5,296 bases of DNA from an uncultured Lachnospiraceae bacterium (GTDB lineage: Bacteria > Bacillota_A > Clostridia > Lachnospirales > Lachnospiraceae): positions 1-5,296 of the forward strand of contig USDU01000174.1 in NCBI GenBank assembly GCA_900553635.1, read 5' to 3'. A program made the position numbers and the translations under genes. The notes under the pieces were generated by a model. The model did no database searches. It was not told the origin of the DNA and saw nothing but the letters and a program-made list of their open reading frames with translations. Positions 1 to 5,296 of the stretch are shown here, piece by piece. The first letter of the stretch is position 1, and each line of letters begins with the position of its first letter.

Positions 1-939
1 GAATGGATCGACGAGGAGCTGGGGAAAACCAGGCCGCTGGCCATCATGTTAAATAATACCTCGGCGGCGCTTCCCATGTCCGGCGTATCGAACGCGTCGG
101 TCATCTACGAGTGCCCGGTGGAGGGGCGTATCACTCGCTGGATGGGCGTTTTTGAGGACTGGAAGAATCTGGGAAGAATCGGCTCCGTGCGAAGCTGCCG
201 TCTCTATTATCTTCATTTTGCCCAGGAGTTCCATCCGGTGTACGCCCATTTCGGACAGGCCCAGTACGCGCTTTCAGATCTGAACAGCGGTAAATTCGAC
301 GTGCTGTCAGGCGGAACCAAGGGCATCAAGCATCCGGCCACGGCCATGTACGACCGCATCAGCCGTCCGGGTAAGGCTACGGAGCATACGCTCTACGCAT
401 TTCCCAAGGGCATTTTGAAGGATATTGAGAAAAAAGGGTATGATATGACCATGCCAGAGGATTACCCGGGCAAATTCAAGTTTGCGGATACGGGCGAGAT
501 TGCGGAGTATCAGGGCTATCCGGACGCTACGGTTCTGAAACCTGGCGGGGACGGCGGCAAAAACGGCTTTGGCGGCGTCAGGGCAACCTTCAAGTACAAT
601 GCCTCTGATCGGAAGTACTATCGCTGGACGTACGGCAATCCCCACACGGACGAACTGAACGGACAGCAGGTGGCGGTAACTAACGTCATTTTCCAGTACT
701 GTGACGGCAATGTGCTGGACGCCAAGGACTATCTGCATTTCGCGACTCAGTCCAACGGCAATGAATGTAAAGTATTCACCAATGGCAAGGAGATCGACGG
801 CTACTGGAAGAATCCGGGAGAGCTGGGAACTCCGGCCCGCTATTATGATGAAAACGATCAGGAAATTGTATTAAATAACGGAAAGACCTTTATCTGTATC
901 ATCTGGAATGATTATAAGGATGATGTGGTCGTTCAGTAA
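1..939 (+). CDS. DUF3048 domain-containing protein (YerB-like), 5'-truncated
   Basis: This is a relative of the B. subtilis putative lipoprotein YerB; its molecular function is not established. Frame 1 is open from the first base, so the gene starts upstream. The ATG at 46 is internal, inside the family motif RPLAIMLNN (visible codons 11-19). Further family landmarks are SGVSNASVIYE (codons 27-37), GRITRWMGVF (42-51) and IGSVRSCR (60-67), which match the N-terminal DUF3048 domain. The C-terminal part, ending near NNGKTFICIIW, matches the second YerB domain. 312 codons are visible. Full-length relatives carry a signal or lipoprotein peptide, which would lie outside the window, so export is inferred from the family. 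It sits 14 nt before the flippase gene and is probably co-transcribed with it. Family assignment is firm; the role is unknown. Confidence 0.9.
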   Translation, partial: EWIDEELGKTRPLAIMLNNTSAALPMSGVSNASVIYECPVEGRITRWMGVFEDWKNLGRIGSVRSCRLYYLHFAQEFHPVYAHFGQAQYALSDLNSGKFDVLSGGTKGIKHPATAMYDRISRPGKATEHTLYAFPKGILKDIEKKGYDMTMPEDYPGKFKFADTGEIAEYQGYPDATVLKPGGDGGKNGFGGVRATFKYNASDRKYYRWTYGNPHTDELNGQQVAVTNVIFQYCDGNVLDAKDYLHFATQSNGNECKVFTNGKEIDGYWKNPGELGTPARYYDENDQEIVLNNGKTFICIIWNDYKDDVVVQ

Positions 940-953
940 GGAAAAACGGAATC

Positions 954-2612
954 ATGGGAAAGAAAAACAGTTCAAAATCCAATTATATTATGCAGGGCAG
1001 CATTCTGGCCATTGCGTCCATCGTGAGCCGGATCATTGGACTTCTCTACCGGTTGCCGGTGACCAATATCATTACAGACCATGGAAATGATTATTATTCC
1101 GCAGCCTACGAGATCTACAATGTCATTCTGCTGATTTCCTCTTACAGTCTGCCGCTGGCAGTATCCAAGGTGGTGTCGGCCAAGGTAGCTCTCGGCGAAT
1201 ACCGGAATTCCTGGAGAGCTTTCAAAGGAGCCTTGTATATGGCTTTGGTGGTCGGCGCAGCCGGTTCGGCTCTGACCTTCTTTGGCGCAGGCTTTTTCAC
1301 CGGAACCTTATTAAATACGCCGGAGAGTGAGCTGTGTCTGAAGGTACTTGCACTGGCCGTCTTTGTCATGGCGGTGATGGGCGTACTCCGTGGCTTCTTC
1401 CAGGGCATGGGAACCATGATGCCTACAGCTATTTCCCAGATCATTGAGCAGATCGTCAACGCCATCGTGAGCATTGCGGCGGCCAGCTATCTGTTTTCCT
1501 ACGGCGTAAAGCTGGATGCGGCGGCAGGTATTACCAATGGGAAGCGCGGAGCCATCTACGGCGCGGCGGGAAGTACACTGGGTACCAGCCTGGGCGCAGC
1601 AGCAGGACTTCTGTTCCTGATTATTGTCATGCTCATGTACAACCGGGTACTGCAGAAAAATATGCGCCGGGATCACGTAAGCCGGCAGGAAAGCTACGCA
1701 AGTACCCTGCGGGTGCTGATTATGACCATCGTACCGGTCATTTTAAGTACAGCTGTCTACAATATCAGCGGCATTGTAGATCAGGGCGTATTCAAATATC
1801 TGATGCTGGATGTACAGAAGGCGGATAAGAGTACGGTCGAGATCTACTGGGGCATCTATGTGGGCAAATACAAGCTTCTGACCAATGTGCCCATCGCAGT
1901 GGCATCGGCCCTGTCCGCGTCCACCATTCCGGCCCTTACGAGAGCCCGGATTTCCGGCGACTGGGATGAGATGCGGAAAAAGACCGAGGGCGCTATCCGC
2001 ATGGTTATGATGATCTGCATTCCCAGTGCCTTCGGCCTGACTGCGCTTGGCGAGCCAATTCTTGATCTGCTGTCCTGGAATACCAATGAGATTGCGCCGA
2101 AGCTCTTTTTGATTGGTTCTGCCTCTGTCATTTTCTATGGCCTGTCTACCCTGACGAACGGGATCCTGCAGGGTATTGATCGGATGCAGATTCCGGTACG
2201 CAACGCCGTGATTGCGCTGGTGACCCATCTGCTCCTGATGATTAGTCTGGTGCAGCTTGGCAAGCTTCATATCTATGGAGTGGTGTTGGCCTATATGTTC
2301 TTCGCCATCCTTATGTGTATCCTGAACGGAGCGGCTATCCGGAAGCATCTGGATTACCATCAGGAGATCAAACGAACCTTTTTGATTCCGGGCGTGTCAT
2401 CCCTGATTATGGCGCTGGCGGTATGGCTTCTGTACCAGCCCCTTCATAAAGTAATCGGGGTACGGATTTCTACGCTGTTGTGCCTGATCTTGGCTGTAAT
2501 CATTTATGCGTTTTTCGTTCTGCTGCTGCATGGCATCACAGAGGAAGAACTGAAAAGCTTCCCAAAAGGGAGAACAATCGTTCGCATATTGAAGAGGATC
2601 CATCTGATTTAA
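954..2612 (+). CDS. SpoVB/MurJ-like polysaccharide biosynthesis (MOP superfamily) flippase
   Basis: This 552-residue integral membrane protein is predicted to move a lipid-linked sugar precursor across the cytoplasmic membrane, as SpoVB and MurJ/YtgP relatives do for peptidoglycan or spore-cortex synthesis. About 14 hydrophobic segments can be seen, starting with residues 12-34 and ending with about 505-527. Family landmarks are RIIGLLYRLP (26-35), the RGFFQG...MMPTAISQ stretch (146-162), SASTIPALT (321-329) and GILQGIDRMQIPVRN (403-417), plus a charged C-terminal tail after GITEEELKSFPKG. Length fits the SpoVB/YtgP group (about 520-550 aa). The start at 954 has AAGGA at 938-942 overlapping the upstream stop, with an 11-nt spacer. 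Which paralogue it is (sporulation-specific SpoVB or vegetative MurJ type) cannot be settled by eye, so no symbol is given. A strong hairpin follows the stop. Confidence 0.9.
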   Translation: MGKKNSSKSNYIMQGSILAIASIVSRIIGLLYRLPVTNIITDHGNDYYSAAYEIYNVILLISSYSLPLAVSKVVSAKVALGEYRNSWRAFKGALYMALVVGAAGSALTFFGAGFFTGTLLNTPESELCLKVLALAVFVMAVMGVLRGFFQGMGTMMPTAISQIIEQIVNAIVSIAAASYLFSYGVKLDAAAGITNGKRGAIYGAAGSTLGTSLGAAAGLLFLIIVMLMYNRVLQKNMRRDHVSRQESYASTLRVLIMTIVPVILSTAVYNISGIVDQGVFKYLMLDVQKADKSTVEIYWGIYVGKYKLLTNVPIAVASALSASTIPALTRARISGDWDEMRKKTEGAIRMVMMICIPSAFGLTALGEPILDLLSWNTNEIAPKLFLIGSASVIFYGLSTLTNGILQGIDRMQIPVRNAVIALVTHLLLMISLVQLGKLHIYGVVLAYMFFAILMCILNGAAIRKHLDYHQEIKRTFLIPGVSSLIMALAVWLLYQPLHKVIGVRISTLLCLILAVIIYAFFVLLLHGITEEELKSFPKGRTIVRILKRIHLI

Positions 2613-2628
2613 AAGAAGTTGTGCATTG

Positions 2629-2674
2629 AAAACCCTTCTTTTTGGACATACTGTTCAAAAAAGGAGGGTTTTTT
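2629..2674 (+). terminator. Intrinsic terminator-like hairpin enclosing the next gene's ribosome site
   Basis: The arms 2629-2648 and 2652-2672 pair almost completely: AAAACCC with GGGTTTT, a T-G wobble at 2637/2664, then five T-A pairs, one bulged A (2657), G-C, a G-T wobble, and ACA with TGT closing a 3-nt loop TAC (2649-2651). The right arm runs into six T (2669-2674). This is a typical intrinsic terminator shape, 16 nt after the flippase stop. Unusually, its right arm contains AAGGAGGG (2661-2668), the ribosome site for the ATG at 2675, and the U-tract is the spacer. Read-through RNA would therefore have that site paired. The structure is seen directly; the terminating or attenuating activity is inferred. 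Confidence 0.75.
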
Positions 2675-3121
2675 ATGGCAAAACGACTTCTGGCGGCAAT
2701 GGCCGGGATCGCGTTCCTGATGACACTGGCCTATTATTCCGGTAGTCTCAGGTCGGAGCGGGCTATGGAGCAGGAAAAGGAGCGGCTGCTGGCGCAGATC
2801 GAGAGTCTGGAGCTTCTGACGAAGGAGCAGGCCGCTGCGCCGGGAGACCGCGTGCAGGCGGACACCGCTGCGTCCGGGGGCAGAAAGACACAGGTGAAAA
2901 TGGAAGAAACCGGAAGTGAAGAACCTGCAAAGTTCCGCTTTTTCATAAAGGAAGCCGACGGTCTGGTCAACATTTACCGGGAAGACGGAACCACACTGTA
3001 TGAGACAACAGATATCCCGGTTTCCCTGCTGCCGGAGGCCCTGCGACAGGAAATCAGCGCCGGGAAGGGCGTGGCCACGGAGCAGGAGCTTTATGATTTC
3101 TTGGAGAATTACTCCAGTTAA
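2675..3121 (+). CDS. Small membrane-anchored protein with BofC-C-like C-terminus
   Basis: This 148-residue protein is not one I recognise as a named gene. Residues 5-21 are a hydrophobic N-terminal segment, either an anchor or an uncleaved signal. Residues 26-52 are a charged Glu/Leu-rich helix likely to form a coiled coil, and 53-84 are an Ala/Gly/Thr-rich linker. Residues 88-148 resemble the C-terminal domain of BofC: FFIKEADGLVNIYREDG, then TDIPVSLLPEALRQ and an ending ELYDFLENYSS. BofC in B. subtilis restrains the SpoIVB protease in sporulation. The resemblance is by pattern only, and the N-terminal BofC domain is absent. The start at 2675 is chosen over the in-frame ATG at 2642 because AAGGAGG (2661-2667) lies 7 nt before it and 2642 falls within the hairpin's left arm. 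If the hairpin works, expression depends on read-through or on a promoter close by. Confidence 0.75.
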   Translation: MAKRLLAAMAGIAFLMTLAYYSGSLRSERAMEQEKERLLAQIESLELLTKEQAAAPGDRVQADTAASGGRKTQVKMEETGSEEPAKFRFFIKEADGLVNIYREDGTTLYETTDIPVSLLPEALRQEISAGKGVATEQELYDFLENYSS

Positions 3122-3123
3122 AC

Positions 3124-3152
3124 TTGCTATTCCGGCCATTTTGGTGTAAAGT
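3124..3152 (+). promoter_or_regulatory. Candidate sigma-A promoter for the proB operon
   Basis: TTGCTA (3124-3129) and TAAAGT (3147-3152) are separated by 17 nt and each match the consensus hexamers at 4 of 6 positions. A transcript from here would start near 3159, just before the inverted repeat at 3165. The gap is the only one of any size before proB, so a promoter is plausible, but the match is modest and could be chance. Confidence 0.3.
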
Positions 3153-3164
3153 TAAGTGAGTTAA

Positions 3165-3188
3165 AGAGTTACTGTTTACAGTAACTCT
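3165..3188. promoter_or_regulatory. Perfect 10-bp inverted repeat upstream of proB
   Basis: AGAGTTACTG (3165-3174) and CAGTAACTCT (3179-3188) are exact reverse complements around TTTA. No T-run follows, so it is not a standard terminator. It lies 21 nt before the proB ATG and may be an operator for a dimeric regulator or an mRNA leader hairpin. Just upstream, GTTA recurs at 3151, 3160 and 3169 (the last one inside the left arm). The symmetry is seen directly; any regulatory role is inferred. Confidence 0.6.
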
Positions 3189-3209
3189 GCAAGCAGAGGA
3201 CAAAATGAC

Positions 3210-4061
3210 ATGAATACAGACTACAGAGAAAAGATAAAAAACAAAAAACGCATTGTGGTAAAAGTGGGAACCTCTTCCCTGATTCATAAGGAGACAGGGG
3301 GCCTGGATCTTATCAAGGTGGAGCATCTGGTGCGGGAGCTGTCAGATCTGCATAACCGGGGAAAGGATGTGATTCTGGTCACATCCGGAGCTATCGGCGT
3401 GGGCAGGAAGGCAGCCGGGCTTCAGGAGAAGCCGGAGAGCATCCCCATGAAGCAGGCCTGCGCAGCCATCGGACAGGCGAGACTGATGATGATCTATCAG
3501 AAATTTTTCGCTGAATATAATCAGGTGGCAGCCCAGATTCTGATGACCCGCAACACCATGATCAACCTGAAAAACCGCAGGCATGCCCAGGATACCTTCG
3601 CGGAGCTTCTGGAGCTTGGAGCGATTCCTGTCGTCAACGCCAATGACAGTATCTCTACTTTTGAGATTCTCCACGGTGATAACGACACTCTGTCGGCCAT
3701 TGTGGCTTCCTTGGTGGACGCGGATCTTCTGATCCTGCTGTCCGACATCAACGGTCTCTATACGGATAACCCAAACACAAACCCGGATGCGGAGTTTGTG
3801 CCCTTTGTGGAGTATCTGGATGAGGAGCTGATGGGCATGGGGCATGACGCGGTGAGCTCGGTGGGAACCGGCGGCATGGCGACCAAGCTTATCGCGGCGG
3901 AGCTTGCCACAGCGGCGGGAGCCGATATGCTGATTGCCAATGGCGGCGATATGAGTGTCATTCACAAAATCGTGAACGGGGAGAAGTACGGCACTTTCTT
4001 TCATGCACATAAGAATGAATCCTTTGATTTAAAGACATTTCTGGAGGCGCATTTCTCATGA
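3210..4061 (+). CDS. proB: Glutamate 5-kinase (short form, no PUA domain)
   Basis: ProB phosphorylates L-glutamate with ATP to gamma-glutamyl phosphate, the first committed step of proline synthesis, in the cytoplasm. The 283 residues form one amino-acid-kinase domain: KVGTSSL (18-24), VTSGAIGVG (57-65), KQACAAIGQ (81-89), IPVVNANDSIS (139-149), GDNDTLSA (156-163), SDINGLYT (178-185) and GTGGMATK (219-226). The C-terminal PUA domain of the 367-residue E. coli enzyme is absent, as in many Firmicutes, and the ending near GTFFHAH is natural for the short form. Residue 144 is Ala where Glu is usual (NEND). The start at 3210 has AGAGGA at 3195-3200 with a 9-nt spacer. The 88-nt leader is too short for a T-box. 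Its stop overlaps the next start, and proA is not in the window. Confidence 0.96.
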   Translation: MNTDYREKIKNKKRIVVKVGTSSLIHKETGGLDLIKVEHLVRELSDLHNRGKDVILVTSGAIGVGRKAAGLQEKPESIPMKQACAAIGQARLMMIYQKFFAEYNQVAAQILMTRNTMINLKNRRHAQDTFAELLELGAIPVVNANDSISTFEILHGDNDTLSAIVASLVDADLLILLSDINGLYTDNPNTNPDAEFVPFVEYLDEELMGMGHDAVSSVGTGGMATKLIAAELATAAGADMLIANGGDMSVIHKIVNGEKYGTFFHAHKNESFDLKTFLEAHFS

Positions 4062-4921
4062 AAAAAGCAGGAATGGTACTGGAGGGCGGCGGCACCAGAG
4101 GCGTATTTACAGCCGGCGTGCTGGACTATTTTATGGAACAGGGCATGTATCTGCCCTATGTCATCGGCGTATCGGCAGGCGCCTGCAACGCAGTAGACTA
4201 TGCGTCACACCAGCCGGGCCGGATGAAGCTGTGCACGATTGATTTTCTGGAGGCCGGAAGCTATGTGGGTCTCAAGTCCTTGGTGAAAACGCACAGCCTG
4301 TTTAACATGGATTTGATCTTTGATATATTTCCCAATAAGATCATTCCCTTTGATTATGACACATACTTTTCTTCCGGCATGGAGTGCATTCTGACAGCTA
4401 CCAACGCCCTGACCGGCAAGGCTGAGTATCTGTCGGAGAAAAGCGACCGGCAGCGGCTGATGACTATCTGCCGGGCTTCGTCCAGTCTTCCGGTGGTATC
4501 GCCCATTGTGGATGTGGACGGCATTCCCATGGTGGACGGCGGCGTGGCGGATTCCGTGCCCATTCGCAAGGCCCTGCACGACGGGGTGAAGAAGCCTGTT
4601 ATCATTCTCACAAGACAGGCGGGCTACCGGAAAGCGCCTGCGAAGAAGACGCTGAAAATGGCTCAGATCATGTATCAGAAGTATCCGAATCTGATTCGTG
4701 CCATCAAATATCGGGCTTACTATTACAATCGCACCATGGAACTTATCGAGGATCTGGAAAACCGGGGACATGTTTTTGTGATCCGGCCTCAGGTTCCGGT
4801 GGTCAAGAATACCGAGAATCACGCAGAAGTATTAACAGATTTTTACAACCATGGCTATGAATACGCAAAGGATATTTTTGAACAGGCAGCGTCCTTTGCG
4901 GGATGGGAAGGAGAAAAGTAA
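4058..4921 (+). CDS. Patatin-like phospholipase family protein
   Basis: This 287-residue protein is a predicted serine acyl hydrolase of the bacterial patatin (YjjU/RssA-like) group, acting on phospholipid or other acyl esters; its real substrate is unknown. The oxyanion-hole motif GGGTRG is at residues 10-15, the nucleophile elbow GVSAG at 37-41 (Ser39), and the catalytic Asp in DGG at 160-162 (Asp160), so the Ser-Asp dyad is complete. The region after about 190, rich in Lys/Tyr and containing YYYNRTMELIEDLE, matches the extra C-terminal part of this subfamily. No signal peptide is visible, so it is probably cytoplasmic. The ATG at 4058 overlaps the proB stop as ATGA, with GGAGG at 4043-4047 inside proB, which suggests coupled translation. 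The stop abuts the next ATG directly. Confidence 0.93.
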   Translation: MKKAGMVLEGGGTRGVFTAGVLDYFMEQGMYLPYVIGVSAGACNAVDYASHQPGRMKLCTIDFLEAGSYVGLKSLVKTHSLFNMDLIFDIFPNKIIPFDYDTYFSSGMECILTATNALTGKAEYLSEKSDRQRLMTICRASSSLPVVSPIVDVDGIPMVDGGVADSVPIRKALHDGVKKPVIILTRQAGYRKAPAKKTLKMAQIMYQKYPNLIRAIKYRAYYYNRTMELIEDLENRGHVFVIRPQVPVVKNTENHAEVLTDFYNHGYEYAKDIFEQAASFAGWEGEK

Positions 4922-5146
4922 ATGGATCCACAGAAGATTGCGCGCATCAACGAGCTGTACCGCCGTTCCAAGGCGGAGGGCCTGACTGATGCGGAGAAGA
5001 AGGAGCAGAAGCTTCTGCGCCTGGAATATATCGAGGCCGTCCGCATGAACCTGCGCGGACAGCTCAACAACATTGATATCAAGGAAAAAGACGGAAGCGT
5101 CGTAAATCTGGGTGAAAAGTATGATGCAGACAGGAAAGGAAACTAA
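4922..5146 (+). CDS. DUF896 domain-containing protein (YnzC-like)
   Basis: This 74-residue protein belongs to the DUF896 family, which includes B. subtilis YnzC; the biochemical function is unknown. Nearly the whole length is the domain: KIARINELYRRSKAEGLT (5-22) forms the first part of a helical hairpin, and EYIEAVRMNLRGQLNNIDI (35-53) carries the family signature. The tail after residue 54 is short and charged. It has no signal peptide or membrane segment, so it should be cytoplasmic. The ATG starts at the base after the patatin stop. GGAAGGAG (4906-4913) gives a strong ribosome site with an 8-nt spacer, so it is probably made from the same mRNA. B. subtilis ynzC lies in the SOS-induced yneA operon; I see no LexA-type site here, and the present context is metabolic. 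Confidence 0.93.
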   Translation: MDPQKIARINELYRRSKAEGLTDAEKKEQKLLRLEYIEAVRMNLRGQLNNIDIKEKDGSVVNLGEKYDADRKGN

Positions 5147-5296
5147 AAAGGATTTAAAGAAAGCGCTGCGAAAGGAAATCAAGGCGCTGCGGGCGGCCCA
5201 CACGGACGAGCAGATCCATGAACTGAGCCTGGGCGTGCGGGATCAGGTGCTGACTCTGCCGGAGTACCAGGAGGCTGAGGTGATCTATGCCTATGT
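5121..5296 (+). CDS. 5-formyltetrahydrofolate cyclo-ligase, 3'-truncated
   Basis: The enzyme uses ATP to convert 5-formyl-tetrahydrofolate to 5,10-methenyl-tetrahydrofolate, returning this inhibitory folate to the one-carbon pool. Only the N-terminal 58 codons are visible and the frame is open to the window edge. The visible part has the family's start: a basic helix (KKDLKKALRKEIKALRAAH), then a helix leading to LPEYQEAEVIYAYV, where the first beta strand begins. The basic Lys/Arg residues of KALRKEIKALR fit the ATP-binding N-terminus of the family. Two adjacent in-frame ATGs (5121 and 5124) lie within the end of the DUF896 gene, giving an overlap of 26 or 23 nt. The only nearby ribosome site is a weak GGTGA (5111-5115), so translation probably relies on coupling. 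No later in-frame ATG would keep the N-terminal helix. Confidence 0.9.
   Translation, partial: MMQTGKETKKDLKKALRKEIKALRAAHTDEQIHELSLGVRDQVLTLPEYQEAEVIYAY

Noticed and set aside
46..48. ATG as start of the DUF3048 gene
   Set aside because: The frame is open and protein-like upstream to base 1, and this Met lies inside the conserved RPLAIMLNN motif.
908..1090. 60-codon + strand ORF across the DUF3048/flippase junction
   Set aside because: It overlaps the well-supported flippase start in another frame, has no recognisable domain, and is explained as a shadow.
1743..2360. 205-codon antisense ORF within the flippase gene
   Set aside because: It is opposite a strongly supported membrane protein gene. 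Its His/Gln/Arg-rich composition is typical of a shadow frame, and nothing marks a start.
2642..2674. Upstream in-frame ATG giving an 11-residue longer BofC-C-like protein
   Set aside because: It lies inside the hairpin and has no ribosome site, and the extra residues would be encoded by the AAGGAGG site itself. The ATG at 2675 has an ideal site.
3122..3209. T-box or other riboswitch in front of proB
   Set aside because: T-boxes control some Bacillus proline genes, but this gap is only 88 nt and has no TGGNACCGCG-type sequence, specifier domain or terminator. Only the short palindrome is present.
3205..3213. Tiny upstream ORF (ATG ACA TGA) overlapping the proB start
   Set aside because: It is two codons long, too close to AGAGGA for good initiation, and most simply explained by chance.
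4205..4822. 205-codon antisense ORF within the patatin gene
   Set aside because: It is a His/Arg-rich shadow frame opposite a gene with complete catalytic motifs.
1..5296. Mobile element, CRISPR, tRNA/rRNA or defence system
   Set aside because: I saw no transposase, integrase, repeat array, tRNA-like fold or defence domain. All long open frames belong to conserved metabolic or envelope families.

Overview
The window looks like ordinary chromosome from a Gram-positive, spore-forming clostridial bacterium, most likely a Lachnospiraceae member of moderate to high GC. The evidence is the protein families (a YerB-type DUF3048 protein, a SpoVB/MurJ-like flippase, a BofC-C-like protein, a short ProB without a PUA domain, and a DUF896/YnzC protein), the strong AAGGAGG-type ribosome sites, and dense packing on one strand. 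The assignment rests on gene content and protein style only; no rRNA or marker gene is present.

Layout, all on the + strand: (1) 1-939, the 3' part of a DUF3048/YerB-like protein whose start lies outside the window. (2) 954-2612, a SpoVB/MurJ-type lipid-linked polysaccharide flippase. (3) 2629-2674, a long hairpin with a U-tract that closes the first unit and also contains the ribosome binding site of the next gene. (4) 2675-3121, a small membrane-anchored protein with a BofC-C-like C-terminus. (5) 3122-3209, a short regulatory gap with a perfect 10-bp inverted repeat. (6) 3210-4061, proB. (7) 4058-4921, a patatin-like acyl hydrolase that overlaps proB by 4 nt. (8) 4922-5146, a DUF896 protein. 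(9) 5121-window end, the 5' part of a 5-formyltetrahydrofolate cyclo-ligase.

How the genes may work together: the first two fit a cell-envelope or sporulation theme (a predicted secreted or lipoprotein YerB relative plus an envelope-precursor flippase). From proB onward the genes overlap or touch and probably form one transcript: first step of proline synthesis, a predicted lipid hydrolase, a small conserved protein of unknown role, and folate recycling. proA, the usual partner of proB, is not in the window; it may lie downstream.

I see no mobile element, CRISPR array, RNA gene, toxin-antitoxin pair or defence island. The points most worth a second look are the hairpin that buries a ribosome site at 2629-2674, the palindrome in front of proB, and the tight coupling of a patatin hydrolase to proB. 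I do not see a clearly new biological system.
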